Assembly (NCBI RefSeq): GCF_016861655.1
Contig: NZ_BOLN01000001.1
Location: forward strand, 415,443-479,442
Length of the DNA: 64,000 nt
Source: Levilactobacillus lanxiensis
Lineage (GTDB): Bacteria; Bacillota; Bacilli; Lactobacillales; Lactobacillaceae
Reading direction: 5' to 3'
Part shown: positions 32,111-39,885 of the stretch, one piece after another
Position numbering within the stretch: the stretch's first letter is position 1
Layout of the letters: each line of letters opens with the position of its first letter
Notes under the pieces: generated by a model
Seen by the model: only the letters and a program-made list of their open reading frames with translations
Databases searched by the model: none
What the model was told of the DNA's origin: nothing
Translations under genes and position numbers: made by a program

Positions 32111-32995
32111 CTATTCTCCCAACGTCGTGCGCAATACCGCCAACACTTGTTGCTGGGCTGGCGTCAACACGTGAGAGTCTCGGTAAACAATGCTGGCAAT
32201 AAACTCCGGCTGAGCATCATCCAACAATTCCAGCTGAACCACGTCGTCACGGTGCTGAGCGCCAATCGCTGTGAGGAAGGTCACGCCGACATTTTGGGCA
32301 ACTAAGTTCATGATGACGTGGGTGTCGTTGGCCCGGAAGACTACCTCCGGCCGAAAATGGTTGCGCCGCGTGAACTGGTTAAAGGCTGAGTTGTGGACAA
32401 AACTACTATTGAATAGAACAAACTTTTCGTGTTTTAACTCACTAAAGTAAATGCGCTGCCGTTTGGCCAGAGGGTGAGTCGCCGCCACAAAAATCCGAAA
32501 CGGTTGGCGGTCAAACGCCTCGGCCACTAATGACTTATAGCTCAGCGGTGCCGTGGATCCCAGCAATGCTAGGTCCGCCTGACCGTCCCGCAACGCCTGC
32601 CGCAACCATACCGACCCACCTTCCAGCGTCTGTAGATTGGCCAGCATCCCCTGCGCTTGCAAATGGGCCGCCACCCGGGGAAAGTAGTGATTTTCAATGA
32701 TTGGGGGCAACCCCAACACGGTCTGATCCTGCGTCAGATGCGTAATCTCCTGGTGGGTCAGGTCGAGTTCGGCCAGAATTGCCCGCGCATGGACCGCCAG
32801 TTGCTCACCGCTAGCCGTCACGACCAAATCGTTACGCGTCCGGTCGCGTAGCACCAATTTGGTCTGGAATTCCGCCTCCAACCGCTTGATGGCCATGGTA
32901 ATGGTCGGCTGGGTCACCCCAAAATCTTGCGCCACTTTGGAAAAGTTTTTGGTTTGGGTCAAGTCAGAAAAATAGGCTAAGTCCTTTGTGTTCAT
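32111..32995 (-). CDS. mleR: LysR-type regulator of the malolactic gene (MleR-like)
   Basis: A 294-residue LysR-family regulator. The helix-turn-helix is at residues 1-60 (FSKVAQDFGVTQPTITMAIKRLEAEF) and the effector domain follows from about 90. It is divergent from the malolactic enzyme gene with 540 bp between them, the arrangement known for mleR in lactic acid bacteria. It would activate mleS in response to malate. A candidate LysR box with 7-base arms (TTTATAA-N5-TTATAAA) lies 24 bases before its ATG, allowing autoregulation. No convincing terminator was seen after the gene. Confidence 0.85.
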   Translation of the reverse strand: MNTKDLAYFSDLTQTKNFSKVAQDFGVTQPTITMAIKRLEAEFQTKLVLRDRTRNDLVVTASGEQLAVHARAILAELDLTHQEITHLTQDQTVLGLPPIIENHYFPRVAAHLQAQGMLANLQTLEGGSVWLRQALRDGQADLALLGSTAPLSYKSLVAEAFDRQPFRIFVAATHPLAKRQRIYFSELKHEKFVLFNSSFVHNSAFNQFTRRNHFRPEVVFRANDTHVIMNLVAQNVGVTFLTAIGAQHRDDVVQLELLDDAQPEFIASIVYRDSHVLTPAQQQVLAVLRTTLGE

Positions 32996-33018
32996 TTTAA
33001 ATCCCCCTAACGTCGGCG

Positions 33019-33091
33019 TTTATAAGCCTATTATAAATTATTTTTATATCAACTGCTATGTTTGACTATAACTAGCCTGGCCAACTATAGT
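33019..33091 (+). promoter_or_regulatory. LysR box and mleS promoter
   Basis: TTTATAA (33019-33025) and TTATAAA (33031-33037) are inverted arms with a T-N11-A core typical of LysR sites. TTGACT (33062-33067), an 18-bp spacer and TATAGT (33086-33091) form a promoter. The mleS leader would be about 440 nt and include structured repeat H in sense orientation. Confidence 0.7.
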
Positions 33092-33221
33092 AAGACTTGT
33101 AAGGTTGAAACAGTGATTGACGTTTAAAATCGGCAACGTTAGTTAATCAATCCACGATAGCAATCATGAATTAGCTATCTAATCATCAAACATCTAATAC
33201 ACACTAACGAGTTAACCCCTG

Positions 33222-33486
33222 CCAGTCACAGGACTAGGGACAACGAGCCAGAACCGTCTTAGCGACCAGAGGCGAATCAAAGTGACCGGCTGTGTCGGTG
33301 GTCTTGGCAGGAGTTTCTGCCTGCCTAGAGCACGGGACGACCTTTGAGACCGCCCTTTGGCTCAAAGTCGAGGTTCCAGACCGCTCCTCAGGCTGGAACC
33401 GGCCCCACAGCAGGGCACTTTGAATTCGCCGTCGGGAACGAACACCACAGCGTTCCGGCTCAGTTTTCACCGGTCCGGAGGCGAAA
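33222..33486 (+). repeat. Structured intergenic repeat, copy H (long form)
   Basis: Long-form copy, plus orientation, colinear with the reverse complement of copy A over most of its length (GACCAGAGG, TGTGTCGGTGGTCTT, AGAGCACGGGACGACCTT, GACCGCTCCTCAGGCTGGAA). Hairpin 3 is GGTTCCAGACCGC with CAGGCTGGAACC. The 3' arm is GGCTCAGTTTTCACCGGTCC; the matching 5' arm has decayed. It ends 50 bp before mleS. Confidence 0.85.
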
Positions 33487-33535
33487 CGACGAGATCTTTA
33501 ATCCATTAAATTGAAATTTGGAGGAAAAATAATTT

Positions 33536-35173
33536 ATGAATTCAGCAGCTAGCATTTTAAATAACCCCTTCTTAAACAAGGGCACCGCCTTTACCACAGC
33601 CGAACGCCAAGCCCTCGGCCTCGTCGGCACCCTGCCCAGTCACGTCCAAACGCTGGATGAGCAGGCGACTCAGGCCTATGCCCAGTATCAAAGTAAGGCC
33701 AACAACCTTGAAAAGCGACTCTTTTTGATGACCATCTTCAACGAAAACCGGACGCTGTTCTTCAAGCTGATGGCCGACCACGTGGTGGAATTCATGCCCA
33801 TCGTGTACGACCCCACGGTAGCCGACGCCATTGAAGAATACAGCCACCTGTTCACGGACCCGCAAAATGCGGCCTTCATTTCCGTGGACGACCCCGACAG
33901 CATCGAAGCAACGTTGCAGAACGCCGCTGACGGCCGGGACATTCGTTTGGTCGTGGTCACCGATGCCGAAGGAATTCTGGGCATGGGCGACTGGGGCGTC
34001 AACGGGGTCGACATCGCCGTGGGCAAACTGATGGTGTACACCGCTGCGGCTGGTATCGACCCCGCCCAGGTCCTGCCCGTCAGCATTGATGCCGGAACCA
34101 ATAATCAGAAATTGCTGGACGACCCGTTGTACTTGGGGAACCATCATCGTCGCATGGCCGGTGACGACTACCTCGCTATTATTGATAAATTTGTGACCGC
34201 CGAACGCAAGCTGTTCCCCGAATCCCTGCTACACTGGGAAGACTTTGGTCGTGGCAACGCGCAGGTCATTCTCGACAAATACCAAGACCAATTTCTCACC
34301 TTCAACGACGATATCCAGGGGACTGGAATGGTCGTGCTCGCCGGTATTCTGGGCGCCCTCAACATTTCTCACGAGGCCATCACTGATCAAAAATTCGTGA
34401 CGTTCGGTGCCGGGACCGCCGGCATGGGGATTGCCAACCAGATTCTCGACGAACTCATGCGGGCCGGCCTGTCCGAGACCGAAGCACGCAGTCATTTCTA
34501 CGCCGTCGACCGTCAGGGCCTGTTGTTCACCGACACCCCCGATCTGACCGCCGCCCAACGGCCGTTCACGCGTGACCGTTCCGAATTTGCCAACGCTGAC
34601 GAGCTCACGAGCTTAGCCGCCGTGGTCCAAACGATTCATCCGACCGTTCTGATTGGGACGTCGACGCAACCGGGCACGTTTACCGAGGCCATCGTCAAGG
34701 ACATGGCTGCCCACACGCCACGGCCAATTATTTTCCCACTGTCTAACCCCACGAAACTCGCCGAGGCGACCGCAGCCGACCTGATCAAATGGACGGACGG
34801 CCAGGCCCTAATTGCGACCGGGATTCCCGCCGGCGACGTGGACTACCAGGGCACGACGTACCACATTGGCCAAGGCAATAACGCGCTGATGTACCCTGGC
34901 CTGGGCTTCGGCCTGATTGCCGCCACGGCCAAGGTCTTGAACGGCGAGACGCTTTCCGCCGCCTGTCATGCTTTGGGTGGCCTGGTCGACGCCAGCGAGC
35001 CCGGTGCCGCGGTCTTACCCCCCGTTGGCCAACTGACGACCTTCTCCCAGAAGTTGGCCGAAATCGTGGCCCAAAGTGTTCTGGACCAGGGCCTGAACAA
35101 GGAACCCATTAGCGATGCCAAGCAGGCCATAGCTGAAATGAAGTGGACCCCCGTTTACCCTGAAAATAACTAA
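33536..35173 (+). CDS. mleS: Malolactic enzyme
   Basis: A 545-residue NAD- and Mn2+-dependent enzyme that decarboxylates L-malate to L-lactate and CO2, supporting deacidification and proton-motive force. The N-terminus ([20 protein letters not shown]) and [19 protein letters not shown] match malolactic enzymes rather than ordinary malic enzyme. NAD-binding [15 protein letters not shown] lies near residue 286 and catalytic-region motifs [15 protein letters not shown] near 142 and FNDDIQGTG near 257. A GGAGG site lies 12 bases before the ATG. The malate permease usually next to it is absent; the following gene is a small HTH-like protein. Confidence 0.95.
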   Translation: MNSAASILNNPFLNKGTAFTTAERQALGLVGTLPSHVQTLDEQATQAYAQYQSKANNLEKRLFLMTIFNENRTLFFKLMADHVVEFMPIVYDPTVADAIEEYSHLFTDPQNAAFISVDDPDSIEATLQNAADGRDIRLVVVTDAEGILGMGDWGVNGVDIAVGKLMVYTAAAGIDPAQVLPVSIDAGTNNQKLLDDPLYLGNHHRRMAGDDYLAIIDKFVTAERKLFPESLLHWEDFGRGNAQVILDKYQDQFLTFNDDIQGTGMVVLAGILGALNISHEAITDQKFVTFGAGTAGMGIANQILDELMRAGLSETEARSHFYAVDRQGLLFTDTPDLTAAQRPFTRDRSEFANADELTSLAAVVQTIHPTVLIGTSTQPGTFTEAIVKDMAAHTPRPIIFPLSNPTKLAEATAADLIKWTDGQALIATGIPAGDVDYQGTTYHIGQGNNALMYPGLGFGLIAATAKVLNGETLSAACHALGGLVDASEPGAAVLPPVGQLTTFSQKLAEIVAQSVLDQGLNKEPISDAKQAIAEMKWTPVYPENN

Positions 35174-35247
35174 CCTTAGAAATCCACGTGCCTTCCTTGT
35201 ATCCCCGCGCCAAAGTCCTATGATTGACACCAAGGGGAGGCGTTCAC

Positions 35248-35451
35248 ATGACTCAGGAAGCAGCACTAAAACTACTAGCAGCAAACGGCTTGGCCCATAC
35301 ACCCGCGTCACTGGCTCGCCTATTGGCGGACGGCCGGGTCCATGGCACTAGCGATGCGATTGACGGGGAGTCGCTAAAGGCCTACATCACTAACTACCAA
35401 GACTTTCAACACAACCGTAACTCGGCTCTGTTCAGAGGGCCGTTGCTGTAA
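35248..35451 (+). CDS. Small excisionase-like (HTH) protein
   Basis: A 67-residue protein. The pattern AALKLLAANGLAHTPASLARL, then ADGRVHGTS and GESLKAYITNYQ, resembles the winged MerR/excisionase helix-turn-helix found in small DNA-binding proteins. A strong GGGGAGG site lies 7 bases before ATG 35248. It follows mleS by 74 bases with no terminator between, so it may be transcribed with mleS. Function unknown; the assignment to DNA binding is from pattern only. Confidence 0.65.
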   Translation: MTQEAALKLLAANGLAHTPASLARLLADGRVHGTSDAIDGESLKAYITNYQDFQHNRNSALFRGPLL

Positions 35452-35453
35452 AA

Positions 35454-35490
35454 AAAGATTGATCTCAGCGAACTGAGGTCAATCTTTTTT
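35454..35490. terminator. Terminator after the HTH protein gene
   Basis: AAAGATTGATCTCAG and CTGAGGTCAATCTTTTTT form a long stem with T-tail. Confidence 0.9.
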
Positions 35491-35590
35491 GGTGCATACT
35501 ACTTTGTTTGGCGAAAAAAACAAATAACGTTATATCAAGCCATTTAAATACTGATATGGAGGGATTTCAGGCGGTTATTCGTCCCAACTC

Positions 35591-35599
35591 TGGTACACT
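35591..35599 (+). promoter_or_regulatory. Extended -10 promoter of the toxin-like ORF
   Basis: TGGTACACT is an extended -10 (TGnTACACT). A good -35 is not visible, which is common with extended -10 promoters. Transcription would start near 35606. Confidence 0.55.
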
Positions 35600-35708
35600 G
35601 AATTTCGTAGAGAAGTTAATGACGACCGGCAAATCTAATTGTAAGGGACTGGGGCTTATGACGTGAGTTGTAAGAGCGTTTCACCATACCAAACGAAAGG
35701 AGGTTGCC

Positions 35709-35864
35709 TTGTCTTGGATAGCGGTCACGTTACTTGACCTAGTCGCTTTTAGCGTTGTTTTGATATCGCTCTGTACTCTGTTGGTGCATCGATTGACGAG
35801 CCTCGTTAAGGCTATCGTTAAGTTACAAAAGACGTGGCATGAGTTTAAACATCCGGACAAATAA
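35709..35864 (+). CDS. Putative holin-like type I toxin
   Basis: A 51-residue ORF from TTG 35709, preceded by the near-perfect ribosome site AAAGGAGG. It has one strongly hydrophobic helix (ALIVT-type, VTLLDLVAFSVVLISLCTLL) and a basic tail ending HEFKHPDK. This is the layout of small membrane toxins of type I systems (Fst, TxpA, or the holin-like toxin group). Its stop runs into a bidirectional terminator shared with a converging antisense promoter at 35987-35995. The identification rests on architecture rather than on a sequence match. Confidence 0.6.
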   Translation: MSWIAVTLLDLVAFSVVLISLCTLLVHRLTSLVKAIVKLQKTWHEFKHPDK

Positions 35865-35906
35865 AAATCGTCCTCTAAACTTTCAGCAGGTTTAGGACGA
35901 TTTTTG
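35865..35906. terminator. Bidirectional terminator of the toxin/antisense pair
   Basis: AAATCGTCCTCTAAAC and GTTTAGGACGATTTTTG form a stem with a two-base bulge. T-runs follow on the plus strand and, reading the other way, GATTTTTATTT follows too. Confidence 0.85.
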
Positions 35907-35980
35907 TTTGCTATAAAACTGTTGGTCGTGAATAACGACTCTGCCATTGGCGGGGGTGTTCCATCACCTTCGCCTTTGTT
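35866..35980 (-). ncRNA. Putative antisense RNA (type I antitoxin)
   Basis: On the minus strand an extended -10 TGGTATACT (35987-35995) would start a transcript near 35980 that ends at the shared terminator, about 115 nt. GTCGTTATT near 35945 of this RNA can pair with AATGACGAC near 35620 in the 5' part of the toxin transcript, as in par-type systems where convergent RNAs interact at their ends and at the terminator. No ORF with a ribosome site is present in it. Confidence 0.5.
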
Positions 35981-36151
35981 GTGTTCAGTATACCATGAGA
36001 AGCAGCTGATTCCCAATATTTAAAATCAAGTATTGCTCATCTCGATAACAAACCACCAAACCTCCACATTTCTAACGATTCCCTCCGTGTCTTCAACAAC
36101 CCCGGTGATCTTGATGATTTAAGTCGCATATCACATTAATTCACCCTTAAC

Positions 36152-36198
36152 CCAAACAACGCCAGCCCTAGTCACTAGTGACCAAGCTGGCGTTGTTT
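36152..36198. terminator. Terminator of the NTF2-like gene
   Basis: AAACAACGCCAGC and GCTGGCGTTGTTT stem; on the minus strand it ends in GTTTGGG, so weak, while on the plus strand it ends in TTTC. It overlaps parS-like site 2. Confidence 0.6.
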
Positions 36199-36209
36199 CA
36201 TGTGAAACA
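36194..36209. promoter_or_regulatory. parS-like site 2 (one mismatch)
   Basis: TGTTTCATGTGAAACA differs from the ParB consensus TGTTTCACGTGAAACA at one position and is almost fully palindromic. Confidence 0.6.
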
Positions 36210-36225
36210 TTCTTACTGATTAACC

Positions 36226-36588
36226 CTAATACGTGGTCACGACGGCTGACATGATCTGCCAGTTGCCGGCAACCTGTTGAATCACCATCTCCGTGTGCAA
36301 CGGCCACGCATGTTTACCACTGCCGTGGATGCTGGCGGTGACGCGGTTCTGCCCCACTAATTGCCAGCCCGTAGCGGTCGGTTGCATCGTCACGTGTTCT
36401 TCCACAGAGGAAAAGTAACGCATCGTGCCCTGGTCCAGTTCCTGTAACCATTCCGCCCGTGGCTGAACGTAGCCAGTCATGTGGGTTAGTGTAAAGTCCG
36501 GCGCCAGCAAACGGTCCAACGCCGTTGTGTCATCGGCGGCCATGGCGATATTGTACGCGCGGTACAAATTTAAAATTTCTTCATTCAT
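36226..36588 (-). CDS. NTF2-like (SnoaL/DUF4440) protein
   Basis: A 120-residue protein of the nuclear transport factor 2 fold: ILNLYRAYNIAMAADDTTALDRLLAPDFTLTHMTGYVQ at the start and TEMVIQQVAGNWQIMSAVV at the end, typical of the cone-shaped SnoaL/DUF4440 family, which includes small-molecule isomerases and many binding proteins of unknown ligand. It lies 79 bases downstream of the broken NmrA-like gene on the same strand, so it may belong to the MerR-controlled unit starting at 37338. A GAAGGTCATTTAG ribosome region precedes the ATG. Confidence 0.85.
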   Translation of the reverse strand: MNEEILNLYRAYNIAMAADDTTALDRLLAPDFTLTHMTGYVQPRAEWLQELDQGTMRYFSSVEEHVTMQPTATGWQLVGQNRVTASIHGSGKHAWPLHTEMVIQQVAGNWQIMSAVVTTY

Positions 36589-36667
36589 CTAAATGACCTT
36601 CTTCTGATTGATTGCATTCAGGACAAGATTCCTCACCATTTGAAATCCGCTACCAGATATCCAGCCA

Positions 36668-37273
36668 CTATTTCCGGTTAATACCTAGGCTGCCACGGGA
36701 ACCCAGCGTTTCATCATGAGCCAACCGCATCACCAAGTCGGCAATGCTCTTGCGCGACACGTCTTGGCCCCCAAATGGTTCACCCTTCTTAGTGACCTCG
36801 TAGTCGGTATCATTGCCGCCATCAAACCAACCGGGACGAATGACCGTGTAATTCAAGTCAGAGGCTTCAATCACATCCGCCGCCGCTCGGTAACCGCGTA
36901 GCATGGGATTGCTTTACAGGTTACCACTGGCACCCAGGCTAGAGGGAATTTCGTTGTAAATGCCCATGGAGGCAATGAACAACAGCCGTTTGACACCAGC
37001 CGCATCCATCGCGGTCACCAAGCTTTGGGCCATCCCCGCCAGGTTACCGCTCAAGGCCGCGAACACCACATCTTGGCCCTGCAAGGCCGTCTTCAACGTC
37101 GCCGCATCGGTCACACTGCCAGCCAGATCCCGCTCGCGGTCGGCATTCAGGCTACCCAACCGGTTCGTGCTCCGTGCCATCAGGGTCAGTTGATCGTCCG
37201 TATTGTCTAAAAAGTATTGCCGGGTGACACTGCCCACAGAACCCGTTGCGCCAATGATTAAGATGTTTGTCAT
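36668..37273 (-). pseudogene. NmrA-like NAD(P)-binding protein with in-frame stop
   Basis: From ATG 37273 (GGAGGAAATCAGC upstream) the protein starts MTNILIIGATGSVGSVTRQY, a Rossmann NAD(P) motif, and reads to SLGASGNL, then TAA at 36916-36914. The same frame continues without shift: SNPMLRGYRAAADVIEASDL and IRPGWFDGGNDTDYEVTK to 36668. This is the ordinary continuation of the family, as seen in the intact paralogue at 44682. A single nonsense codon therefore splits the gene. The second half could start at ATG 36904 but has no ribosome site. It is the first gene of a MerR-type promoter unit. Confidence 0.85.
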
Positions 37274-37307
37274 GCTGATTTCCTCCAACTCGTTTTTGAA
37301 TAACCTT

Positions 37308-37338
37308 AGTGTAGTGCCTTGCAGTTACTTCAAGGCAA
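37308..37338 (-). promoter_or_regulatory. MerR-type promoter 1 (19-bp spacer)
   Basis: Minus strand: -35 TTGCCT (37333-37338), 19-bp spacer, -10 TACACT (37308-37313). Dyad CCTTGAAGTAACTGCAAGG fills the spacer. It drives the broken NmrA-like gene and probably the NTF2-like gene. Confidence 0.8.
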
Positions 37339-37352
37339 GCACTATTTTGAAA

Positions 37353-38693
37353 TTAATTTTTTTGCCGTTCTCCCGGAACAATCAAAAAGATAGCCGCAAG
37401 CAATGCCAGTCCCAACAAGCCGGCACCCATAAAAATTGCGTGCTGGAACCCAATGACTTGCCCACTAAACAAGCTCTGCGTCGTCACCAGAACCGACAGC
37501 CCAACTGAGCCCCCAATCTGATGCATGACGTTGACGACCCCCGAAGCGGCACCGGCGTCAGTCCCCCGGGTATGGGCAACCCCAGCTGCCGTGAAGGGGC
37601 TCAGGGAAAATCCTTGGCCCACGCCGATAACCACCATAGGTGCAGCGATTCCCCACCAGTAACCCGTTTCGGGTGCGAAGAAACTCAACCAGAGCATCCC
37701 CGCTGCCGTCAACGCAATCCCGGTGACCAGAAGACCCCCATTGCCCCATTTAGCCGTCAACCGGGCGACCTGTAGCGCAATGATAAAGTTAACGATGGTC
37801 AGTGGGAAGAAGGCCACGCCGGCCATCAGCGCGCTGAAGCCCAATTGGTTTTGCATCAGCTGTGGCGTGATGAACCAGAAGCCCATCATCGCGCCCAAGT
37901 AGAGGAACCGGCCCACGTAGGCGCCAATCCGCTCACGGTCGGTAAACAATCGCAGCGGCATAATGGGTTGACCCGTCCGGTGCTCTTGATAAATGAAAAG
38001 GGCTAGGAAGAGCACGGCTAACAGAAAGGCCGGCAGCTTGGCCCAGTCACCAATGATGCTGTAGACCAAGGCGCTCATCCCAATTAAGGAACTAAAGGTC
38101 CCCAGCCAATCTAATTTTCCGGACTGACTATTATCCTTGTTTAAATGCTTAACGGCCAAATAGAACATCCAGATACTAATTGGCACGTTCATAAAGAAGC
38201 CCACCCGCCAGGTCAACAGGCTAGCGAAAACCCCGCCGATGACCAGGCTGACGCTGGCACCGATACCGGCCATGGCCCCGTAGTACGCAATCGCTTTGGT
38301 CCGTTCGGTACCCTCGTAGGTGTCCATTAGAATTGCCAGCGTGGTTGGTTCCAAAATGGCCGAACCCACGCCTTGAAATGCCCGTGAGGCAATGATCATC
38401 GGGGCGTTAACGGCTAACCCGACTAACAGTGACCCGAGACCAAACAAAATCAGCCCCAGCTCGAAGACTCGCCGCCGGCCAAATAAATCTCCGGCCCGAC
38501 CGCCCAGCAACAGGAAGCCACCGAACGTCAGTGAATAGGCACTGCTGACCCAGGACAGGGTTGCCTGATTTAAATTTAAGTCCTGGGCAATCTTGACCGT
38601 CCCCGTGAAGATGATCGAGTTGTCTAAGAGAATCATGAAGTAACTCATTAAAATGACCAATAAAATCCAGTCGAATCGTTTTTGTTTTGCCAT
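37353..38693 (-). CDS. MFS drug efflux transporter (EmrB/QacA-like)
   Basis: A 446-residue membrane protein of the major facilitator superfamily. The motif A region reads GGFLLLGGRAGDLFGRRRVF near residue 58. Motif C-like GAMAGIGASVSLVIGGVF near 138 marks an antiporter of the drug:H+ type. The N-terminus DWILLVILMSYFMILLDNSI carries the D in helix 1 typical of DHA2/QacA transporters, although the length (12-14 helices) is on the short side for DHA2. It has its own MerR-type promoter, so it is probably induced with the neighbouring redox genes. Substrate unknown. Confidence 0.88.
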   Translation of the reverse strand: MAKQKRFDWILLVILMSYFMILLDNSIIFTGTVKIAQDLNLNQATLSWVSSAYSLTFGGFLLLGGRAGDLFGRRRVFELGLILFGLGSLLVGLAVNAPMIIASRAFQGVGSAILEPTTLAILMDTYEGTERTKAIAYYGAMAGIGASVSLVIGGVFASLLTWRVGFFMNVPISIWMFYLAVKHLNKDNSQSGKLDWLGTFSSLIGMSALVYSIIGDWAKLPAFLLAVLFLALFIYQEHRTGQPIMPLRLFTDRERIGAYVGRFLYLGAMMGFWFITPQLMQNQLGFSALMAGVAFFPLTIVNFIIALQVARLTAKWGNGGLLVTGIALTAAGMLWLSFFAPETGYWWGIAAPMVVIGVGQGFSLSPFTAAGVAHTRGTDAGAASGVVNVMHQIGGSVGLSVLVTTQSLFSGQVIGFQHAIFMGAGLLGLALLAAIFLIVPGERQKN

Positions 38694-38727
38694 AATTTTG
38701 CTCCTCGCCTTTAAGTGAATGATTAGG

Positions 38728-38758
38728 AGTTTAGACCTTCACCTGGACTTCAAGGCAA
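38728..38758 (-). promoter_or_regulatory. MerR-type promoter 2 (19-bp spacer)
   Basis: Minus strand: -35 TTGCCT (38753-38758), 19-bp spacer, -10 TAAACT (38728-38733), spacer dyad CCTTGAAGTCCAGGTGAAGG. It drives the MFS transporter gene. Confidence 0.8.
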
Positions 38759-38887
38759 GGTGAAATTTGAAAAAAGTTTTTAGAACCAATATACCCAAGT
38801 ACCGCACACCACATTAGGCAAGTCATTATTGTTGTAACTAGCCATCAAGTCCTGTACCGTTTGCTATACAAAGGACGTGATTCGGAT

Positions 38888-39143
38888 ATGCCAACCGTAA
38901 CTTATACACGTTTCAGTAAAAATCTGAAAACATATCTAAAAGCCGTTTTACGAGAATCCTGAACCGCTCATCGTCACAACCCCTGGCGGTAAAAATAATG
39001 TCGTTGTCCTGTCAGTCCCAGAATACGATTCCTTGATTGAGACGCTAAAGATCACTTCAAACACGTCTCTAATGGCAAAGATCAGACGTAGTGAACAGCA
39101 ATTTCTCGCAGCCAACTCCAACGAGCCTAACACTAACCACTAA
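38888..39143 (+). pseudogene. Frameshifted YefM/Phd-type antitoxin relic
   Basis: From ATG 38888 the frame gives MPTVTYTRFSKNLKTYLKAV, the N-terminus of a Phd/YefM antitoxin, then stops at 38960. Removing one T from the TTTT at 38945-38948 restores the frame: ENPEPLIVTTPGGKNNVVVL, then SVPEYDSLIETLKI, ending at 39143. The full product would be about 84 residues, the usual antitoxin length. No toxin gene (RelE, YoeB or Doc type) follows; the next element is a terminator. This looks like the remains of a type II toxin-antitoxin locus that lost its toxin. Confidence 0.8.
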
Positions 39144-39144
39144 A

Positions 39145-39203
39145 AAGACGTGGCTTAGATTTACCTGAACCTTCAGGATAAGTCTAAGCCACGCCTTTTT
39201 GAA
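39145..39203. terminator. Bidirectional terminator
   Basis: AAAAAGACGTGGCTTAGA and TCTAAGCCACGCCTTTTT form a long stem between the antitoxin relic and the Crp-like gene, which converge here. Confidence 0.9.
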
Positions 39204-39213
39204 GCTATCATTC

Positions 39214-39786
39214 CTAATCTTGTGCCTTCAATCGCGTCCGAATCCGACTCAGCGACACCGGTGTCATCCCCAAGTAAGACGCCACCAAGTGTAGCGGCAC
39301 ACGGTCCAAAATTTCCGGGGCATCTGTTGCCAACTTCTGGTAACGCTCAACCGGCGAATACTGGAGCTGGTCGAAGAAAATGTTGCGGTAGGCGATGAAC
39401 CGTTCGCAAACGAACCGCGTAACGGCGGGTTCAATCGCTGGATATTTTTGTTGAATGCGATTGGCGCCCGCCCGGCTGAGCATCAGGACCTGGGTGTCCT
39501 CGAAACTCTCAATCGAAAAACCACTGGGCTGTCCCAGGTAGAAGCTTTCAAAGGAAGAAACCAGCTGATTCTCGAAGAAAAATTGGAGAGTTACGTCCTT
39601 ACCCGCACTATTATGCCAGAGCCGCAGTGCCCCTTGGGTGATGATAAAAATTTCGGTGGCCACGTCCCCCTCCGCGAGTAGCGTCGTGCCAGCAGGAACC
39701 TTTTTAGTGACGAACAAATCCTGTAATTCTGCCCAGTGCGCGCCAATTTCCGGAAATTTTTGAACTAAGTAGGCTGGTGCGACCAT
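39214..39786 (-). CDS. Crp/Fnr-family transcriptional regulator
   Basis: A 190-residue regulator with an N-terminal cyclic-nucleotide-binding-like beta roll (VPAGTTLLAEGDVATEIFIITQGALRLW near residue 30) and a C-terminal helix-turn-helix with VPLHLVASYLGMTPVSLSRIRTRL. It lacks the Cys cluster of FNR, so it is not an oxygen sensor of that kind; the ligand is unknown. ATG 39786 is chosen since AAAGGGG lies 8 bases upstream. It is divergent from a flavodoxin-fold oxidoreductase gene, with a TTAACATATGTTAA palindrome between them, a likely operator. Confidence 0.85.
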   Translation of the reverse strand: MVAPAYLVQKFPEIGAHWAELQDLFVTKKVPAGTTLLAEGDVATEIFIITQGALRLWHNSAGKDVTLQFFFENQLVSSFESFYLGQPSGFSIESFEDTQVLMLSRAGANRIQQKYPAIEPAVTRFVCERFIAYRNIFFDQLQYSPVERYQKLATDAPEILDRVPLHLVASYLGMTPVSLSRIRTRLKAQD

Positions 39787-39812
39787 GTTGCCGTCCCCTT
39801 TCACTGACCCCG

Positions 39813-39826
39813 TTAACATATGTTAA
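39813..39826. promoter_or_regulatory. Palindrome TTAACATATGTTAA
   Basis: A perfect 14-bp palindrome between the divergent Crp-like and oxidoreductase genes. It may bind the Crp-like protein; it does not match the CRP or FNR consensus. Confidence 0.5.
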
Positions 39827-39885
39827 TGCCGATGACGGGCACCCCGTCTATACTCACTGTATTAATTAAAAACGAGGTCTTACTT

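Noticed and set aside
35681..36016. 111-residue minus-strand ORF over the type I toxin locus
   Set aside because: It has no ribosome site and spans a terminator; the strand is better explained as an antisense RNA.
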